From: an uncultured bacterium
GTDB taxonomy: Bacteria > Cyanobacteriota > Vampirovibrionia > Gastranaerophilales > Gastranaerophilaceae
Length of the DNA: 64,000 bases
Assembly: GCA_902777855.1 (NCBI GenBank)
Contig: CACYVN010000008.1
Coordinates: 1-64,000, forward strand
Reading direction: 5' to 3'
Of this stretch, positions 1 through 8,145 are shown in pieces. Under the pieces are notes generated by a model. The model was not told the origin of the DNA. It ran no database searches and saw nothing but the letters and a program-made list of their open reading frames with translations. Position numbers and translations under genes: made by a program. Numbering within the stretch: position 1 is the first letter of the stretch; every line of letters starts with the position of its first letter.

Positions 1-423
1 TCGTGGCTCTGCTCGGGCGAAAAAAAAACGACTGTGTTTCAAGTCGTTGGAAAATCAATAGGAAAAAAGGGAAAGGAAAGTCTGTTTTTATAACCCTTGC
101 ATAATTTGCCCGGGGTTTACGTATGGATTTAATTACCCATCCCGTGTATGTCAATGCCAACTAAGGCATTATGTTCTTTTTGGTAATGCGTATCTTTTGT
201 TTTTACTTTTTTGTTCTTCTTTCTTGGTTTATGTGTTTTGGTCAAAGCAAATTAAGCGTAGTACTCCCTGAGAGTTCCTTTACTTTTTTGCTTTTTCCTT
301 TTTGTTGTTTTGTGTTTTTATGTTTGGTTTTGTATATTTTTTTTTATTTATCCAAGGTTACTTAAGCCATAAAACATTTGTTCTATTGCTTTACTATTCA
401 TTTGTAACCCTGACGCATTTTTA
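1..423. other. Left-edge non-coding region
   Basis: I see no convincing gene here. A 64-codon plus-strand frame (171-365) is just translated T-rich DNA with no ribosome-binding site. Two things stand out. One is a terminator-like hairpin near the left edge. The other is the first 16 bases, which in reverse complement match 17934-17949 inside the GC-rich island. The rest is very T-rich on the plus strand. Confidence 0.5.
20..47 (-). terminator. Rho-independent terminator, minus strand
   Basis: A six-base stem (ACGACT/AGTCGT, 28-33 with 42-47) encloses an eight-base loop. On the minus strand it is followed by an unbroken run of about eight T. It could end the transcript of the broken gene at 424-1439, which would leave a 3' untranslated region of nearly 380 bases. 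Confidence 0.6.
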
Positions 424-1439
424 CTAAGCGTTGAATGTTTTGAATGAGGATTCAACGTTTTTGGAAATAACTTTCTTAACAGCATCCATTTCAGTAGAAA
501 TAGCATTCTGTTCAGTATCAAGTTGTTTCAGTTTTAATTCAAGGTTTTTATCTTGTACCTGTATAATTTCAATCTTAGCGTTGCATCATTGTATGCATCA
601 TCATCTGATTCGGTAGTAGTAGTTAATTCATATCTTGTACCGCTTTCTTTATCTTTTTCATAATCATCATATATAAACAATGCGGTATATCTTCCTGTTG
701 CATCCTGTTCAACTTTAGCAGCAGCGTTTTTGATTTCTCTCGATTCAGTAGTTTCACCAAAAGCGTATTGTTTTATACCGCTTAGGGAAGCTCCTGTTTT
801 CTCGTTATAATCAACATTTGTTAATTCTTTAACACTATACAATACGGCATCATAAGACCCGGTAGCCGGATTTTTAACATATCTGACTTTCCACTGGTCA
901 TTAGCATATTTTTCGGTAGCCATAGCAACATATTGTTTTTCAACTTTTAATTTATTAGCTCTTTCTTCGGGTGAATATTGAACTGCAACGTCATAAGGAA
1001 TCCCGGCTTTTACGAATTTTTCGATTGAATCATCGTCATCTCCGGCTTCCTGAAGTTCAACTGTTCCAATATTATATTTAAATGCGCCTTCAGTTCCTGT
1101 TCTTGTAATAATATTAGTACCGTTAACTATCATATTATTTGCAGGAATTTCCTGAACGTAGTTTAACATATAGACACCTGTAGTTTTGGTATCTTTAGTT
1201 GCGACTAAAGAAGTCACAGTATTTTTCTCTGTCCCATCAACGAAAGTGTAAGAGACTTTTGTGTAGTCTGCAGTCGACGGCGGTACCGGTACAGCCATTG
1301 ATGTCAACTGACTATAATAGTTTGAAGACTCGTTCGATAACGTTGTACGTTGCTGGTTAATTTGTTGCCCTTCGTATTCAACGTTTGTCTTACGCGCCGT
1401 CAAGCTAAGAAATCTTGCTTGCGATGCACTCATTCCCAT
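424..1439 (-). pseudogene. Frameshifted lineage-specific protein (MGMSASQARFLSLTAR type)
   Basis: The frame opens with MGMSASQARFLSLTAR at 1439 and stays open for 301 codons to a TAA at 534. From about base 582 the protein-like sequence switches to another frame. That frame reads NAKIEIIQVQDKNLELKLKQ and ends in SFKTFNA with a stop at 424-426. The second frame gives a polar, coiled-coil-like tail of about 50 residues, whereas the tail in the original frame (LYRYKIKTLN) looks random. The simplest reading is a deletion at about 579-584 whose length is not a multiple of three. It would have removed the segment between YNDA and NAKIE. There is no signal peptide or membrane segment. The N-terminus looks like a conserved family of this lineage, but I cannot name a function. 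A sequencing or assembly error is the main alternative to real decay. Confidence 0.7.
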
Positions 1440-1522
1440 AATGACTGTTCCTCTTGAAATCCGCGCTATTATTGACTTGTATCATGTTAAGACATGTTAC
1501 AAGCAATCAAAAATATTATTAA

Positions 1523-2947
1523 TTACTTTAAAACTTCAATAGTTTGATAATCTGTTAAATAAGGTAAATGTTCTTCAGTTATAAGCTCTCCGGGAAGCAA
1601 AATAGATATTCCTGGAGGACATTCTGCTACTACTTCTCCTGATAATCTGCCTATAGCCTGTTCTTTAGGAACAATTTCTTTCTCCGAAAAGTATGCATCA
1701 CGTAATCTCATTTTAATTATAGGAGTAAGCATAGGCATGTGGCGTTTGTTTTCCATATAATATATATCTTTATAATCGTGAGTATCTATTTTGTGCAGGC
1801 ACTGTGCGAGGTATTCAAAATCAGAACGTTTATTCCCGATATTACTTAATATTAATATTCCTTCATCGCTTGCACTTTCGACTTCTATCCCAAAATCTAT
1901 CTCAAGTATTGATTCAAGCCGTTTGCCTGACAGCCCGTCAGCCTTAATAAATATCTTTGTTACGTCAGTTTTGTAACCGAAATCTGATTTTAACTGATGT
2001 ATATGTTCCATTTTATCAATTTCACTGCGCAGATATTTTGCATTCGAAATTGCTCTGTTTAATTGACGTTGACCTTTATCGCTCTGTAAATGTGCTCTTG
2101 AAGCATCAAGACTGCCAAGCAACATCAGCGATGGGCTTGTTGTATGCAAAAGCATCAGTGCTCGTTCTACATCATCAGCGCTGATTTTTGAATCCTTACT
2201 TATATGGAGCATAGAAGATTGGCTCATACTTCCGCCCGTTTTGTGCAAAGAATGAACAACTATATCTGCTCCGAGTTTTAGCGATGATTCAGGAAGTTTT
2301 GAATTGAAATTCCACAAACATCCGTGTGCTTCGTCAACTATCAGCGGCACATCATATTTCCTGCAAATATCTGCAATAGCCTTGACATCCGATACAACTC
2401 CCTCGTAAGTCGGATTTGTAATCCAGACCATTGAAACATCATCATTTTCGTCTAAAAGTCTTTCAATATCTTGTGCTTTTACATTTCCCCAAAGTCCCCA
2501 TTGCGGGAATTTTTCAGGCAAAACCCAGAGTGGTTCTGCGCCGGAAATAATTAATCCTGTCAAAATTGAGCGGTGGCAGTTGCGGTTAACAATAACTTTT
2601 TGCCCTTTTTTAGTTAAACCCATTGCAATCGCAAGGTTTCCTATCGTTGAGCCATTTAGTAAAAAGAAAGTCTTTTTTGCGCCGAAAGCCTGTGCCGCAA
2701 GTTCCTGTGCTTCTTTTATCGGTCCTGTTGCAGGATTGAGCGTACCCAAATTGTCAAATTCATCGGTTGTATCAATTTTCAATGCCTTCTTGCCGACAAG
2801 GTTGCGGAAATCACTTAATGTCCCCAAGCCTTTAGTGTGCCCAGGAATGTGGAACTGATAAGTCGGATTGTCATAAGCAGTTTTCAGGGCTTCTACAATC
2901 GGGGCGTGTATATTTATCTTTTTAGAAATTTGGGTCTCGTTTTTCAT
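1523..2947 (-). CDS. Orn/Lys/Arg decarboxylase family PLP enzyme
   Basis: A fold-type I pyridoxal-phosphate decarboxylase of the SpeA/CadA/YaaO family, which makes a diamine or agmatine from a basic amino acid. Near the N-terminus is the family signature FHIPGHTKG (32-40). LNGSTIGNLA (98-107) follows. The PLP-ring aspartate lies in VDEAHG (D205), and the Schiff-base lysine is K236 in HSLHKTGGS. At 474 residues it matches the short Bacillus SpeA-type enzymes rather than the ~750-residue CadA form. I start at 2947 (MKNETQ) because the 12 upstream residues are hydrophobic and lie in the divergent promoter region shared with the porin gene. Arginine is the likeliest substrate by similarity, but the sequence alone does not settle arginine against lysine. 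Confidence 0.9.
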   Translation of the reverse strand: MKNETQISKKINIHAPIVEALKTAYDNPTYQFHIPGHTKGLGTLSDFRNLVGKKALKIDTTDEFDNLGTLNPATGPIKEAQELAAQAFGAKKTFFLLNGSTIGNLAIAMGLTKKGQKVIVNRNCHRSILTGLIISGAEPLWVLPEKFPQWGLWGNVKAQDIERLLDENDDVSMVWITNPTYEGVVSDVKAIADICRKYDVPLIVDEAHGCLWNFNSKLPESSLKLGADIVVHSLHKTGGSMSQSSMLHISKDSKISADDVERALMLLHTTSPSLMLLGSLDASRAHLQSDKGQRQLNRAISNAKYLRSEIDKMEHIHQLKSDFGYKTDVTKIFIKADGLSGKRLESILEIDFGIEVESASDEGILILSNIGNKRSDFEYLAQCLHKIDTHDYKDIYYMENKRHMPMLTPIIKMRLRDAYFSEKEIVPKEQAIGRLSGEVVAECPPGISILLPGELITEEHLPYLTDYQTIEVLK

Positions 2948-2995
2948 AGCTAAAATATACAATAAAAAAATGACAAATTCCACAAAATTGCATGA

Positions 2996-3001
2996 TATAA
3001 T
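2996..3001 (+). promoter_or_regulatory. -10 hexamer of porin gene, probable leaderless start
   Basis: A perfect TATAAT sits six bases before the ATG at 3008. The start codon would therefore coincide with the expected transcription start, and no ribosome-binding site is present. No good -35 is visible at the usual spacing. The same arrangement recurs before 4843, 31839 and 59424. Confidence 0.45.
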
Positions 3002-3007
3002 TAAGAA

Positions 3008-4249
3008 ATGAAACGATTTTTGCCGATAATATTTATTTTTACATTAATTTTAGCCCCAAATGTAGCAAATGCAGAGAATGAATACTTAATACAAGAACTT
3101 CTTAATACTCCGCAGGCAGATGAAATTACTATTGCGCTGAATGAAAACCCTCAATACAATAATAATGATGTATCAGATAGTATAGAAACCGAATTTGAAG
3201 TATTTGACGAACTGGGGGATGAGCAGGACAAAAAATATCCCGAACAAACATTTTTGCAAAAAATAATTAAAACGGAAATATCAAGAACAGATATACCGTC
3301 ATATTTGTTGGAGGATGAATTTACTCATAAATTTAAAAATGGCGGCAGTATTGAGTTTTTCGGGGCGCACAGGGGTTCAATTTCAGCATTGTTTAATCCT
3401 CACAGTTATTCAACAAAATATGACAATTTGACTACAGAATTTGGATTTTTCGGCAAAACAAAAGATGAAGCATTTAATTACAGATTTACTTTACTGCCGG
3501 TACCAATTGAGGGTAAAAATTATCTTGACACAATATGGTCTGATATGTTTATAACATATAATAAAATCCCGCATCATAAAATTTTAATCGGTCGTTCAAG
3601 GGGGCTGGTCGGAATGGAAGGCGGGAATTCCGCCTATACTTTGCCGTTTTTAAATCGTTCTCAAATTGCAAGGAATTTTGGAAATTTGAGAACAACCGCA
3701 GTGAAAATTATTGGGGATTACAATTATGCGGATTACAGTTTGTCACTTGGCTCATCGGGCAGGACACTCACAAGCGGTATGCCGGGGATTGATTTTATAG
3801 GTTGGGTAAATATAAAGCCTTTCGGTTCACAAGACGGTAAATGGGGAAAACTTACAATCGGCGGTGGCATAAACGCAGGACATAATGATTTCAATTACAC
3901 CGTCGGAACTGTTTATATAGGCTATAAGCACAAACGATTATGGACAAATTTTGAAGCCTCAATCGCTGACGGTTACAACGGCGGAGCGGCACTGAGCAAC
4001 AAACAGGCAGGAGGTTTCGCATATACGCTTGGATGGAAAATTAAACCATATTTGCAGATTATCGGCAGAATAGATCAATTTGACCCTGACAGAACAGTAT
4101 CTGGAAATACAAAACGTGAGTACACTGCAGGGATAAACTGGTTTGTAAAAGGTCAGGCATTGAGATTTATTCTGAATTATGTATTTTGCCAAAATGACAA
4201 TGCACCTGACAGTCAGAGAATAATTTTAGGCTCTCAAATTGTTTTGTAA
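3008..4249 (+). CDS. Outer-membrane porin-like beta-barrel protein
   Basis: This 413-residue protein has a clear signal peptide (basic MKRF, hydrophobic stretch, cleavage after PNVANA). An acidic, low-complexity segment of about 80 residues follows. The rest, from about residue 105, alternates aromatic/hydrophobic and polar residues in the way of an outer-membrane beta-barrel. Phrases such as GGGINAGHNDFNYTVGTVYI and the C-terminal AGINWFVKGQALRFILNY resemble phosphate-selective (OprO/OprP-like) porins. It presumably sits in the outer membrane and passes small solutes. The start is fixed by the signal peptide. The last 16 bases overlap a phage-gene fragment on the other strand, so the locus has been rearranged close to this 3' end. 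Substrate is unknown. Confidence 0.75.
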   Translation: MKRFLPIIFIFTLILAPNVANAENEYLIQELLNTPQADEITIALNENPQYNNNDVSDSIETEFEVFDELGDEQDKKYPEQTFLQKIIKTEISRTDIPSYLLEDEFTHKFKNGGSIEFFGAHRGSISALFNPHSYSTKYDNLTTEFGFFGKTKDEAFNYRFTLLPVPIEGKNYLDTIWSDMFITYNKIPHHKILIGRSRGLVGMEGGNSAYTLPFLNRSQIARNFGNLRTTAVKIIGDYNYADYSLSLGSSGRTLTSGMPGIDFIGWVNIKPFGSQDGKWGKLTIGGGINAGHNDFNYTVGTVYIGYKHKRLWTNFEASIADGYNGGAALSNKQAGGFAYTLGWKIKPYLQIIGRIDQFDPDRTVSGNTKREYTAGINWFVKGQALRFILNYVFCQNDNAPDSQRIILGSQIVL

Positions 4250-4320
4250 ATCTGTTCACCGTCAGAAATTACGCTGTTTGTTGTTTCGTTTTCAGTTGTT
4301 GCGGAAGTTTGCGGAAACAT
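4234..4320 (-). pseudogene. XkdS-like (DUF2634) phage tail gene, 5' fragment
   Basis: This begins with an ATG directly abutting the TAA of the DUF2577 gene, as expected for tightly packed phage genes. It encodes 28 residues (MFPQTSATTENETTNSV...) before a TGA. In PBSX-like clusters the gene after xkdR is xkdS, whose products are about 130 residues and often begin M-[FL]-P. The rest of the gene is missing, and the frame runs into the porin 3' end. The family assignment rests on position and the first few residues only. Confidence 0.45.
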
Positions 4321-4767
4321 TTATAACACCTTATCAATTAAAATATATCTGTCTGTCTGTTCGAGCGAACCGACTGCGACATAATCATTCAGTTTTAAAT
4401 CACATTTGAGCGCAAGCACTTCGGCATTTACTGCGCTTATAGCATCAGCCAAGTAAGTTATTGCGTTCGGCATCAGACAGGCTGAAGATATAAACGAGTG
4501 AGTTTCAGTGATCGCTTTTGCACTCTCTAATTTTGACGGTACATCTGACGACAGTGCCGAAGTTTTGTCAATATTGCACCGAAACCGAAACCACTCCGAA
4601 ATGTAGAGTTCAAAACCCTCACGCAAAAGGACTTTACCCTCATACAAAGAAACCGTCAGCGGTTCAAGTTTTACCACTTTTGCGATATTTACCGCCTTTA
4701 AATCTGTCGGGTTTTGGCACTCTTTTAGTGCGCCTTTTAAAACTCTTGCCAAGTCTGTTTTTTGCAT
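4321..4767 (-). CDS. DUF2577 / XkdR-like phage tail protein
   Basis: This 148-residue protein has the layout of the DUF2577 (PBSX XkdR) family. A short helical N-terminus (LARVLKGALKE) is followed by a small beta domain with EPLTVSLYEGKVLL. The C-terminus is a typical LKLNDYVAVG...RYILIDKV, compare 'GDKV...y.vldkv' in the family. XkdR proteins belong to the baseplate/tail-hub region of contractile phage tails and PBSX-like particles. An AAAGG motif lies 6 bases before the ATG. An xkdQ-like 3' fragment upstream (5137-5316) and an xkdS-like 5' fragment downstream (4234-4320) support the call. The gene is intact but has lost its partners, so it is probably a non-functional prophage relic. Confidence 0.6.
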   Translation of the reverse strand: MQKTDLARVLKGALKECQNPTDLKAVNIAKVVKLEPLTVSLYEGKVLLREGFELYISEWFRFRCNIDKTSALSSDVPSKLESAKAITETHSFISSACLMPNAITYLADAISAVNAEVLALKCDLKLNDYVAVGSLEQTDRYILIDKVL

Positions 4768-4842
4768 GATGACCTTTACATTACTTCATGAAATACTCTC
4801 TAAAGTATTGAAATTTACTAAAACATAGTAAATAATGAATAC

Positions 4843-5136
4843 ATGAAACGTATTTTGCTTACATTTTTAGTTATTTTTATCACAGCGAACGTATCTTTTT
4901 GTGCGCCGAATTATGATCCGAATTTTCAAAGAAAAGTTTACAGCACCGAATACAATGATAATTTGTTAAAACAGATAAAAGACGATTTTCATAAAAAATA
5001 CCCTGCAACTATAACCAAAGACAATGACGGTTATCCTGTTTATACGGTAAAATACCCATTAAACGCATACAGAGATGAAGTTATTACACCTTATGCGTTT
5101 CAAAAAAGTAATACCCCGCAATATATAAACGAATAA
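4843..5136 (+). CDS. Small secreted protein of unknown function
   Basis: A 97-residue protein with a signal peptide (MKRILLTFLVIFITANVSFC, cleavage probably near SFCA) and a short, polar mature part rich in Tyr, Asn and Lys. It is probably periplasmic or released. It lies on the opposite strand between two phage-tail gene remnants and ends one base before the xkdQ-like fragment's stop. There is no ribosome-binding site. An AATAAT hexamer six bases before the ATG would fit a leaderless transcript. I do not recognise the family. It could be a host gene, or a cargo gene of the decayed prophage. Confidence 0.6.
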   Translation: MKRILLTFLVIFITANVSFCAPNYDPNFQRKVYSTEYNDNLLKQIKDDFHKKYPATITKDNDGYPVYTVKYPLNAYRDEVITPYAFQKSNTPQYINE

Positions 5137-5316
5137 TTATATTGTAAATTCTCTTATTGAAATATCAACATTTTCGTTTTGGGTGTCTATTGTATGGTTT
5201 GCGCTTGTTATAAGATATGTTCCGTTCAATCCGTATTCCGGAATAGTTAAAGGAATTATTGTTCCCTTTTTCATTTCGGAATTACCAAGCGTGTAGGTCA
5301 GGCAATTGCCTGGCAT
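5137..5316 (-). pseudogene. XkdQ-like phage tail-hub gene, 3' fragment
   Basis: An in-frame stretch of 59 codons ends at TAA 5137-5139. The portion GTIIPLTIPEYGLNGTYLIT followed by SANHTIDTQNENVDISIREF looks like the C-terminal end of XkdQ-type (late control D-like) tail-hub proteins: a 'G-x-Y-x-I' strand, then '..H.i......'. These proteins are normally over 300 residues. The first ten codons here (MPGNCLTYTL) are encoded by the 26-base repeat at 5287-5312, so authentic phage sequence begins near 5290. The repeat element seems to have replaced or split the 5' part. Confidence 0.5.
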
Positions 5317-5529
5317 AAAAACTCTACCTCTCCTTTGGAGAGGATGTCAACGAAGTTGACAGGAGAGGGTATTAACTACAAACCCTCTCTCATTTTTCAA
5401 ATGTTCGAAATAAATTTCTCACATTGAAAAATTTCTCTCCCCGCAGGGGAGATAGGCAATAAATCAGATTGTCGCAGTGACAAAATAAAAACGGCGGGTT
5501 TAAAAGCGTGTAGGTCAGGCAATTGCCTG
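5287..5529. repeat. Hairpin-rich element flanked by 26-bp direct repeats
   Basis: Two identical 26-base copies (5287-5312 and 5504-5529), each containing the near-palindrome GTCAGGCAATTGCCTG, bracket about 190 bases. The interior is full of inverted repeats: CTCTCC-ttt-GGAGAG (5328-5342), GTCAAC-gaa-GTTGAC (5346-5360), GAGAGGGT paired with ACCCTCTC, ATTTTTCAAATG paired with CATTGAAAAAT, and CTCCCC-gca-GGGGAG (5437-5451). It has no coding capacity. It interrupts the xkdQ-like gene. The structure resembles a MITE/REP-type non-autonomous repeat. Bases 5530-5672 beyond it hold only AT-rich DNA and the leader of the next gene. Confidence 0.7.
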
Positions 5530-5672
5530 ACCTGCATCGCTTTATATCCATAAATTTGGATTATAGAACAATTTTTTTTATTTTTCGTTATATATGTATA
5601 AATTATCGTGTGGTTAAAATTACACCTTAAGTATTTTTTGTGGTATTATTTCAGAAATCGGAGAAATATGTT

Positions 5673-6608
5673 ATGAGAAAATTACCTTTATTACTCGGAT
5701 TTTTAGTATTATCATCCTGTTGTGCTTTTGGGGCAAAATATACGGTCAACACTTCAGGTGTTGTGAAGACTCCTGCCAAAACTGTTCAGACTTCCCCGGC
5801 AAACGTGATTAACCAAAATTATTATAATAACTACAATGCATCATCCTATGTTGCACAAAATGTTGTTAATGATGATCAAACTCCTATTGTTGAAATAGTT
5901 ATGGACTATTCTGGAAGTATGGCAAATTGGATTACTGTTGCTAAACGCTCAATGAGTTCTATTGTTTCACAAATTCCGTCATCAACTAAGCTCGGATTCA
6001 GAGTATTTGGACACGATAATTACGGTAACAACCCGTCATTAGGTGCTCAATTACAGGAAGTAAAAAAAGTTATTAAAAAAGGAAACAAAATCAAAGTTGT
6101 TACTCAGGCAAGTCCTGTTGGTTCTACATCAGGGGTATGCTCGGCAACAAAACAGGTTTCTCATATAAGAAGTGCAAATGCTTCATCTATAATCAACGGT
6201 ATGAATTCGGTTGATGTCGGCGGTGCAACACCGCTTGTTTACGCTTTAGACAGAACGGTTTATCAGGATTTTGCTTCTTATGACATGACCACCCCGAAAA
6301 AAATTGTACTTATTACTGACGGTGGTGAAAACTGTGGCGGTGATCCTTGTGAATTTGCAAGACGTTTAATGGCAAAGAGAAATGATGTTCATATTGATGT
6401 AGTTCTTGTGTCTTCATATTCAAAAGCTTTAACTTGTTTATCTGCTACAACCGGCGGACATTTCTATAATATTAACAATTTGTCTGATTTTTCAGCAACA
6501 TTGAATCGCTCTATTCAATCCAAACCGACAGATGTTGTAAACAGCGGTACACAATACGAAAATAATAACAATGGTCAGGGTTATGAATTTATTAATATTG
6601 AACAATAG
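5673..6608 (+). CDS. Secreted VWA-domain protein
   Basis: An exported protein with a von Willebrand factor A domain, a metal-dependent protein-binding fold. The start at 5673 (MRKLPLLL) has GGAGA nine bases upstream and gives a proper signal sequence. VLSSC (12-16) could be a lipobox, otherwise cleavage falls near AFGA. A Thr/Asn/Tyr-rich linker follows. The MIDAS motif is DYSGS (D78, S80, S82). The MIDAS threonine is probably in GGATPL, and the aspartate is in ITDGGEN. A Cys-rich loop (NCGGDPC) is specific to this subgroup. The fold suggests binding or cross-linking of surface proteins. The next gene, 115 bases on in the same direction, may be a partner. Confidence 0.85.
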   Translation: MRKLPLLLGFLVLSSCCAFGAKYTVNTSGVVKTPAKTVQTSPANVINQNYYNNYNASSYVAQNVVNDDQTPIVEIVMDYSGSMANWITVAKRSMSSIVSQIPSSTKLGFRVFGHDNYGNNPSLGAQLQEVKKVIKKGNKIKVVTQASPVGSTSGVCSATKQVSHIRSANASSIINGMNSVDVGGATPLVYALDRTVYQDFASYDMTTPKKIVLITDGGENCGGDPCEFARRLMAKRNDVHIDVVLVSSYSKALTCLSATTGGHFYNINNLSDFSATLNRSIQSKPTDVVNSGTQYENNNNGQGYEFINIEQ

Positions 6609-6723
6609 TTAATATGTATAATGTATTTGTTAATATTTCTTAATAATTAAAACTAAAAAAGCAATTCTCATGGATAAATAAACTTTATATATTTACAGGG
6701 GATATATATAAAGGGGAATAATC

Positions 6724-7770
6724 ATGGGATTACTGAGTTCTATTGCCAAAATTGGCGCTAAGGCTTATAAGTACGGAAAACGTGCACTAAATTGTGCTCC
6801 CGAATTTGTCTTGGGCGAAAGCTCTCATGTCATAGGCAAAGCGTATAAAGCAGCTCCAAAAGGCTCGATTTTTTCAAAGGCAAAAGTTGCAGGAAAGGCT
6901 TTTGAAAGTCATGTTAATGCTTTAAAAGCTGCAAAAGGCGGTTTTTTCACTCGTTTATTTAAAACGACTGTAGGATTGCCAAAAGCATTGACAAATTCGA
7001 CAAAAGCAGGTATCAGACTTGCGGGAATGAAAGGTACAAATAAATTTTTAGGTGCTTTAAAAGGTCTTGGCAAGGGTATTGGGAAAAAGATGCCTTATAT
7101 TGGCGCATTATTAACTATTGCATTCGAAATACCAAGTATTATTAAAGGTTACAAAAAAGAAGGCGCAAAAGGCGCATTAAAGCAAACTGCAGGTGCAGGT
7201 GTTGAACTTGGTTGTATGGCTGCAGGTGCTGCAATCGGTTCTTGCATCTGTCCCGGACTCGGATCTGCTATAGGTGGCATTCTTGGCGCAGTTGTTGGTA
7301 TGGGAGTAAGAGCATTGACATTCCCTGAACCTTCAGATGATGAGGAAGCAACAGAGGATGCAGAACAAAAACAACAGGAACAATCAACATCTGAAACAGG
7401 AACTGATTCTTCAAGTGTATCAGAAACGGATTCTTCTTCAAGTTCATCTTCTTCTGATTCATCATCAAGTTCATCATCAGATACTTCTGCTTCTGCGGGT
7501 ACATCAACCGGTTCTAATCCGACAACTTCTGTTCCTTATCCTACGACAAGCGGAATGACCAACCCGTTTGGTGCAGGTTTGAGTGTTCCAAATCCGGCAA
7601 TGGTAGGAATGAATAATCCGTTCGGTATGGGAATGACATTTGGTACCGGAATGATGGGGAGTATGGGTTATATGAACCCTACATCAGCACTGGTAAATTC
7701 TATACTGGCTCCCGGTGAAAATATATTCTTAAAATACCCGATGGGATTCCAATTCCAGTATATGGGTTAA
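6724..7770 (+). CDS. Glycine-zipper, Ser-rich protein of unknown function
   Basis: I do not recognise this 348-residue protein. The N-terminal ~120 residues are basic and Ala/Lys/Gly-rich, without a cleavable signal peptide. A hydrophobic region follows (roughly 125-200) in which glycine recurs every three to four residues (AAGAAIGSC, GLGSAIGGILGAVVGMGV), as in glycine-zipper membrane segments. Next come an acidic patch, a serine-rich low-complexity linker (about 220-265) and a Pro/Gly/Met/Asn-rich tail containing NPFG twice. The composition suggests a membrane-inserting or surface structural protein. It has a purine-rich AAGGGGAAT leader seven to ten bases upstream and a strong terminator behind it. 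Confidence 0.7.
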   Translation: MGLLSSIAKIGAKAYKYGKRALNCAPEFVLGESSHVIGKAYKAAPKGSIFSKAKVAGKAFESHVNALKAAKGGFFTRLFKTTVGLPKALTNSTKAGIRLAGMKGTNKFLGALKGLGKGIGKKMPYIGALLTIAFEIPSIIKGYKKEGAKGALKQTAGAGVELGCMAAGAAIGSCICPGLGSAIGGILGAVVGMGVRALTFPEPSDDEEATEDAEQKQQEQSTSETGTDSSSVSETDSSSSSSSSDSSSSSSSDTSASAGTSTGSNPTTSVPYPTTSGMTNPFGAGLSVPNPAMVGMNNPFGMGMTFGTGMMGSMGYMNPTSALVNSILAPGENIFLKYPMGFQFQYMG

Positions 7771-7780
7771 AGTTACAAAA

Positions 7781-7812
7781 AAGAACCTTACGAATGTAAG
7801 GTTCTTTTTTTT
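7781..7812. terminator. Bidirectional rho-independent terminator
   Basis: A perfect 11-base stem (AAGAACCTTAC/GTAAGGTTCTT) with a four-base loop has T-runs on both strands. It lies between the convergent genes at 6724-7770 and 7836-8009 and can serve both. Confidence 0.9.
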
Positions 7813-7835
7813 GATTATTTTGTCTTGTGAAAATT

Positions 7836-8009
7836 CTATATCCCGCAAACCAAAAAATCTCTTTCGGATAGTGTGGAAGTGCATTCTAATATTTGTGTCA
7901 AAAATTTCTCAATTACTGCTTCTACGGATTTTACTTCGCACTTCAAACTGTTCAGACCTGCTTCTTGTGCTTCTCTTACAGAGTCATCAAACATTGCATC
8001 TTCGATCAT
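7836..8009 (-). CDS. Small acidic hypothetical protein (57 aa)
   Basis: The frame starts with ATG at 8007-8009, preceded by a strong AAGGAG seven bases upstream on the minus strand. It encodes 57 residues beginning MIEDAMFDDSVREAQEAG and ends at a TAG at 7836-7838. The composition is soluble, helical and acidic with three cysteines, and there is no signal peptide. The bidirectional terminator just downstream suits its 3' end. I do not recognise the family. The ribosome-binding site, codon use and placement make it more convincing than the overlapping 66-codon plus-strand frame, which has none of these. Confidence 0.65.
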   Translation of the reverse strand: MIEDAMFDDSVREAQEAGLNSLKCEVKSVEAVIEKFLTQILECTSTLSERDFLVCGI

Positions 8010-8145
8010 AAACTATAACTCCTTAAATATCTTCTGACAAATATATCTTCGTCATGTGTATACAAAAACTTTAATAATATGAATTTTTTGTTACAAATAG
8101 GAAACTTTTGTGGAAGTTTAAATATCCTTGAATTAGAATGGGGGT

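Noticed and set aside
171-365. 64-codon plus-strand frame at the left edge
   Set aside because: It is translated T-rich sequence (Phe/Leu-dominated) with no ribosome-binding site, no relative that I recognise and no supporting terminator.
355-423. 23-residue stretch (NASGLQMNSKAIEQMFYGLS...) just downstream of the broken gene, minus strand
   Set aside because: It reads like protein, but is too short, has no ribosome-binding site and could be chance. I kept it out of the feature list.
7811-8011. 66-codon plus-strand frame
   Set aside because: It is the antisense of the 57-residue minus-strand gene, which has a strong AAGGAG and a sensible composition.
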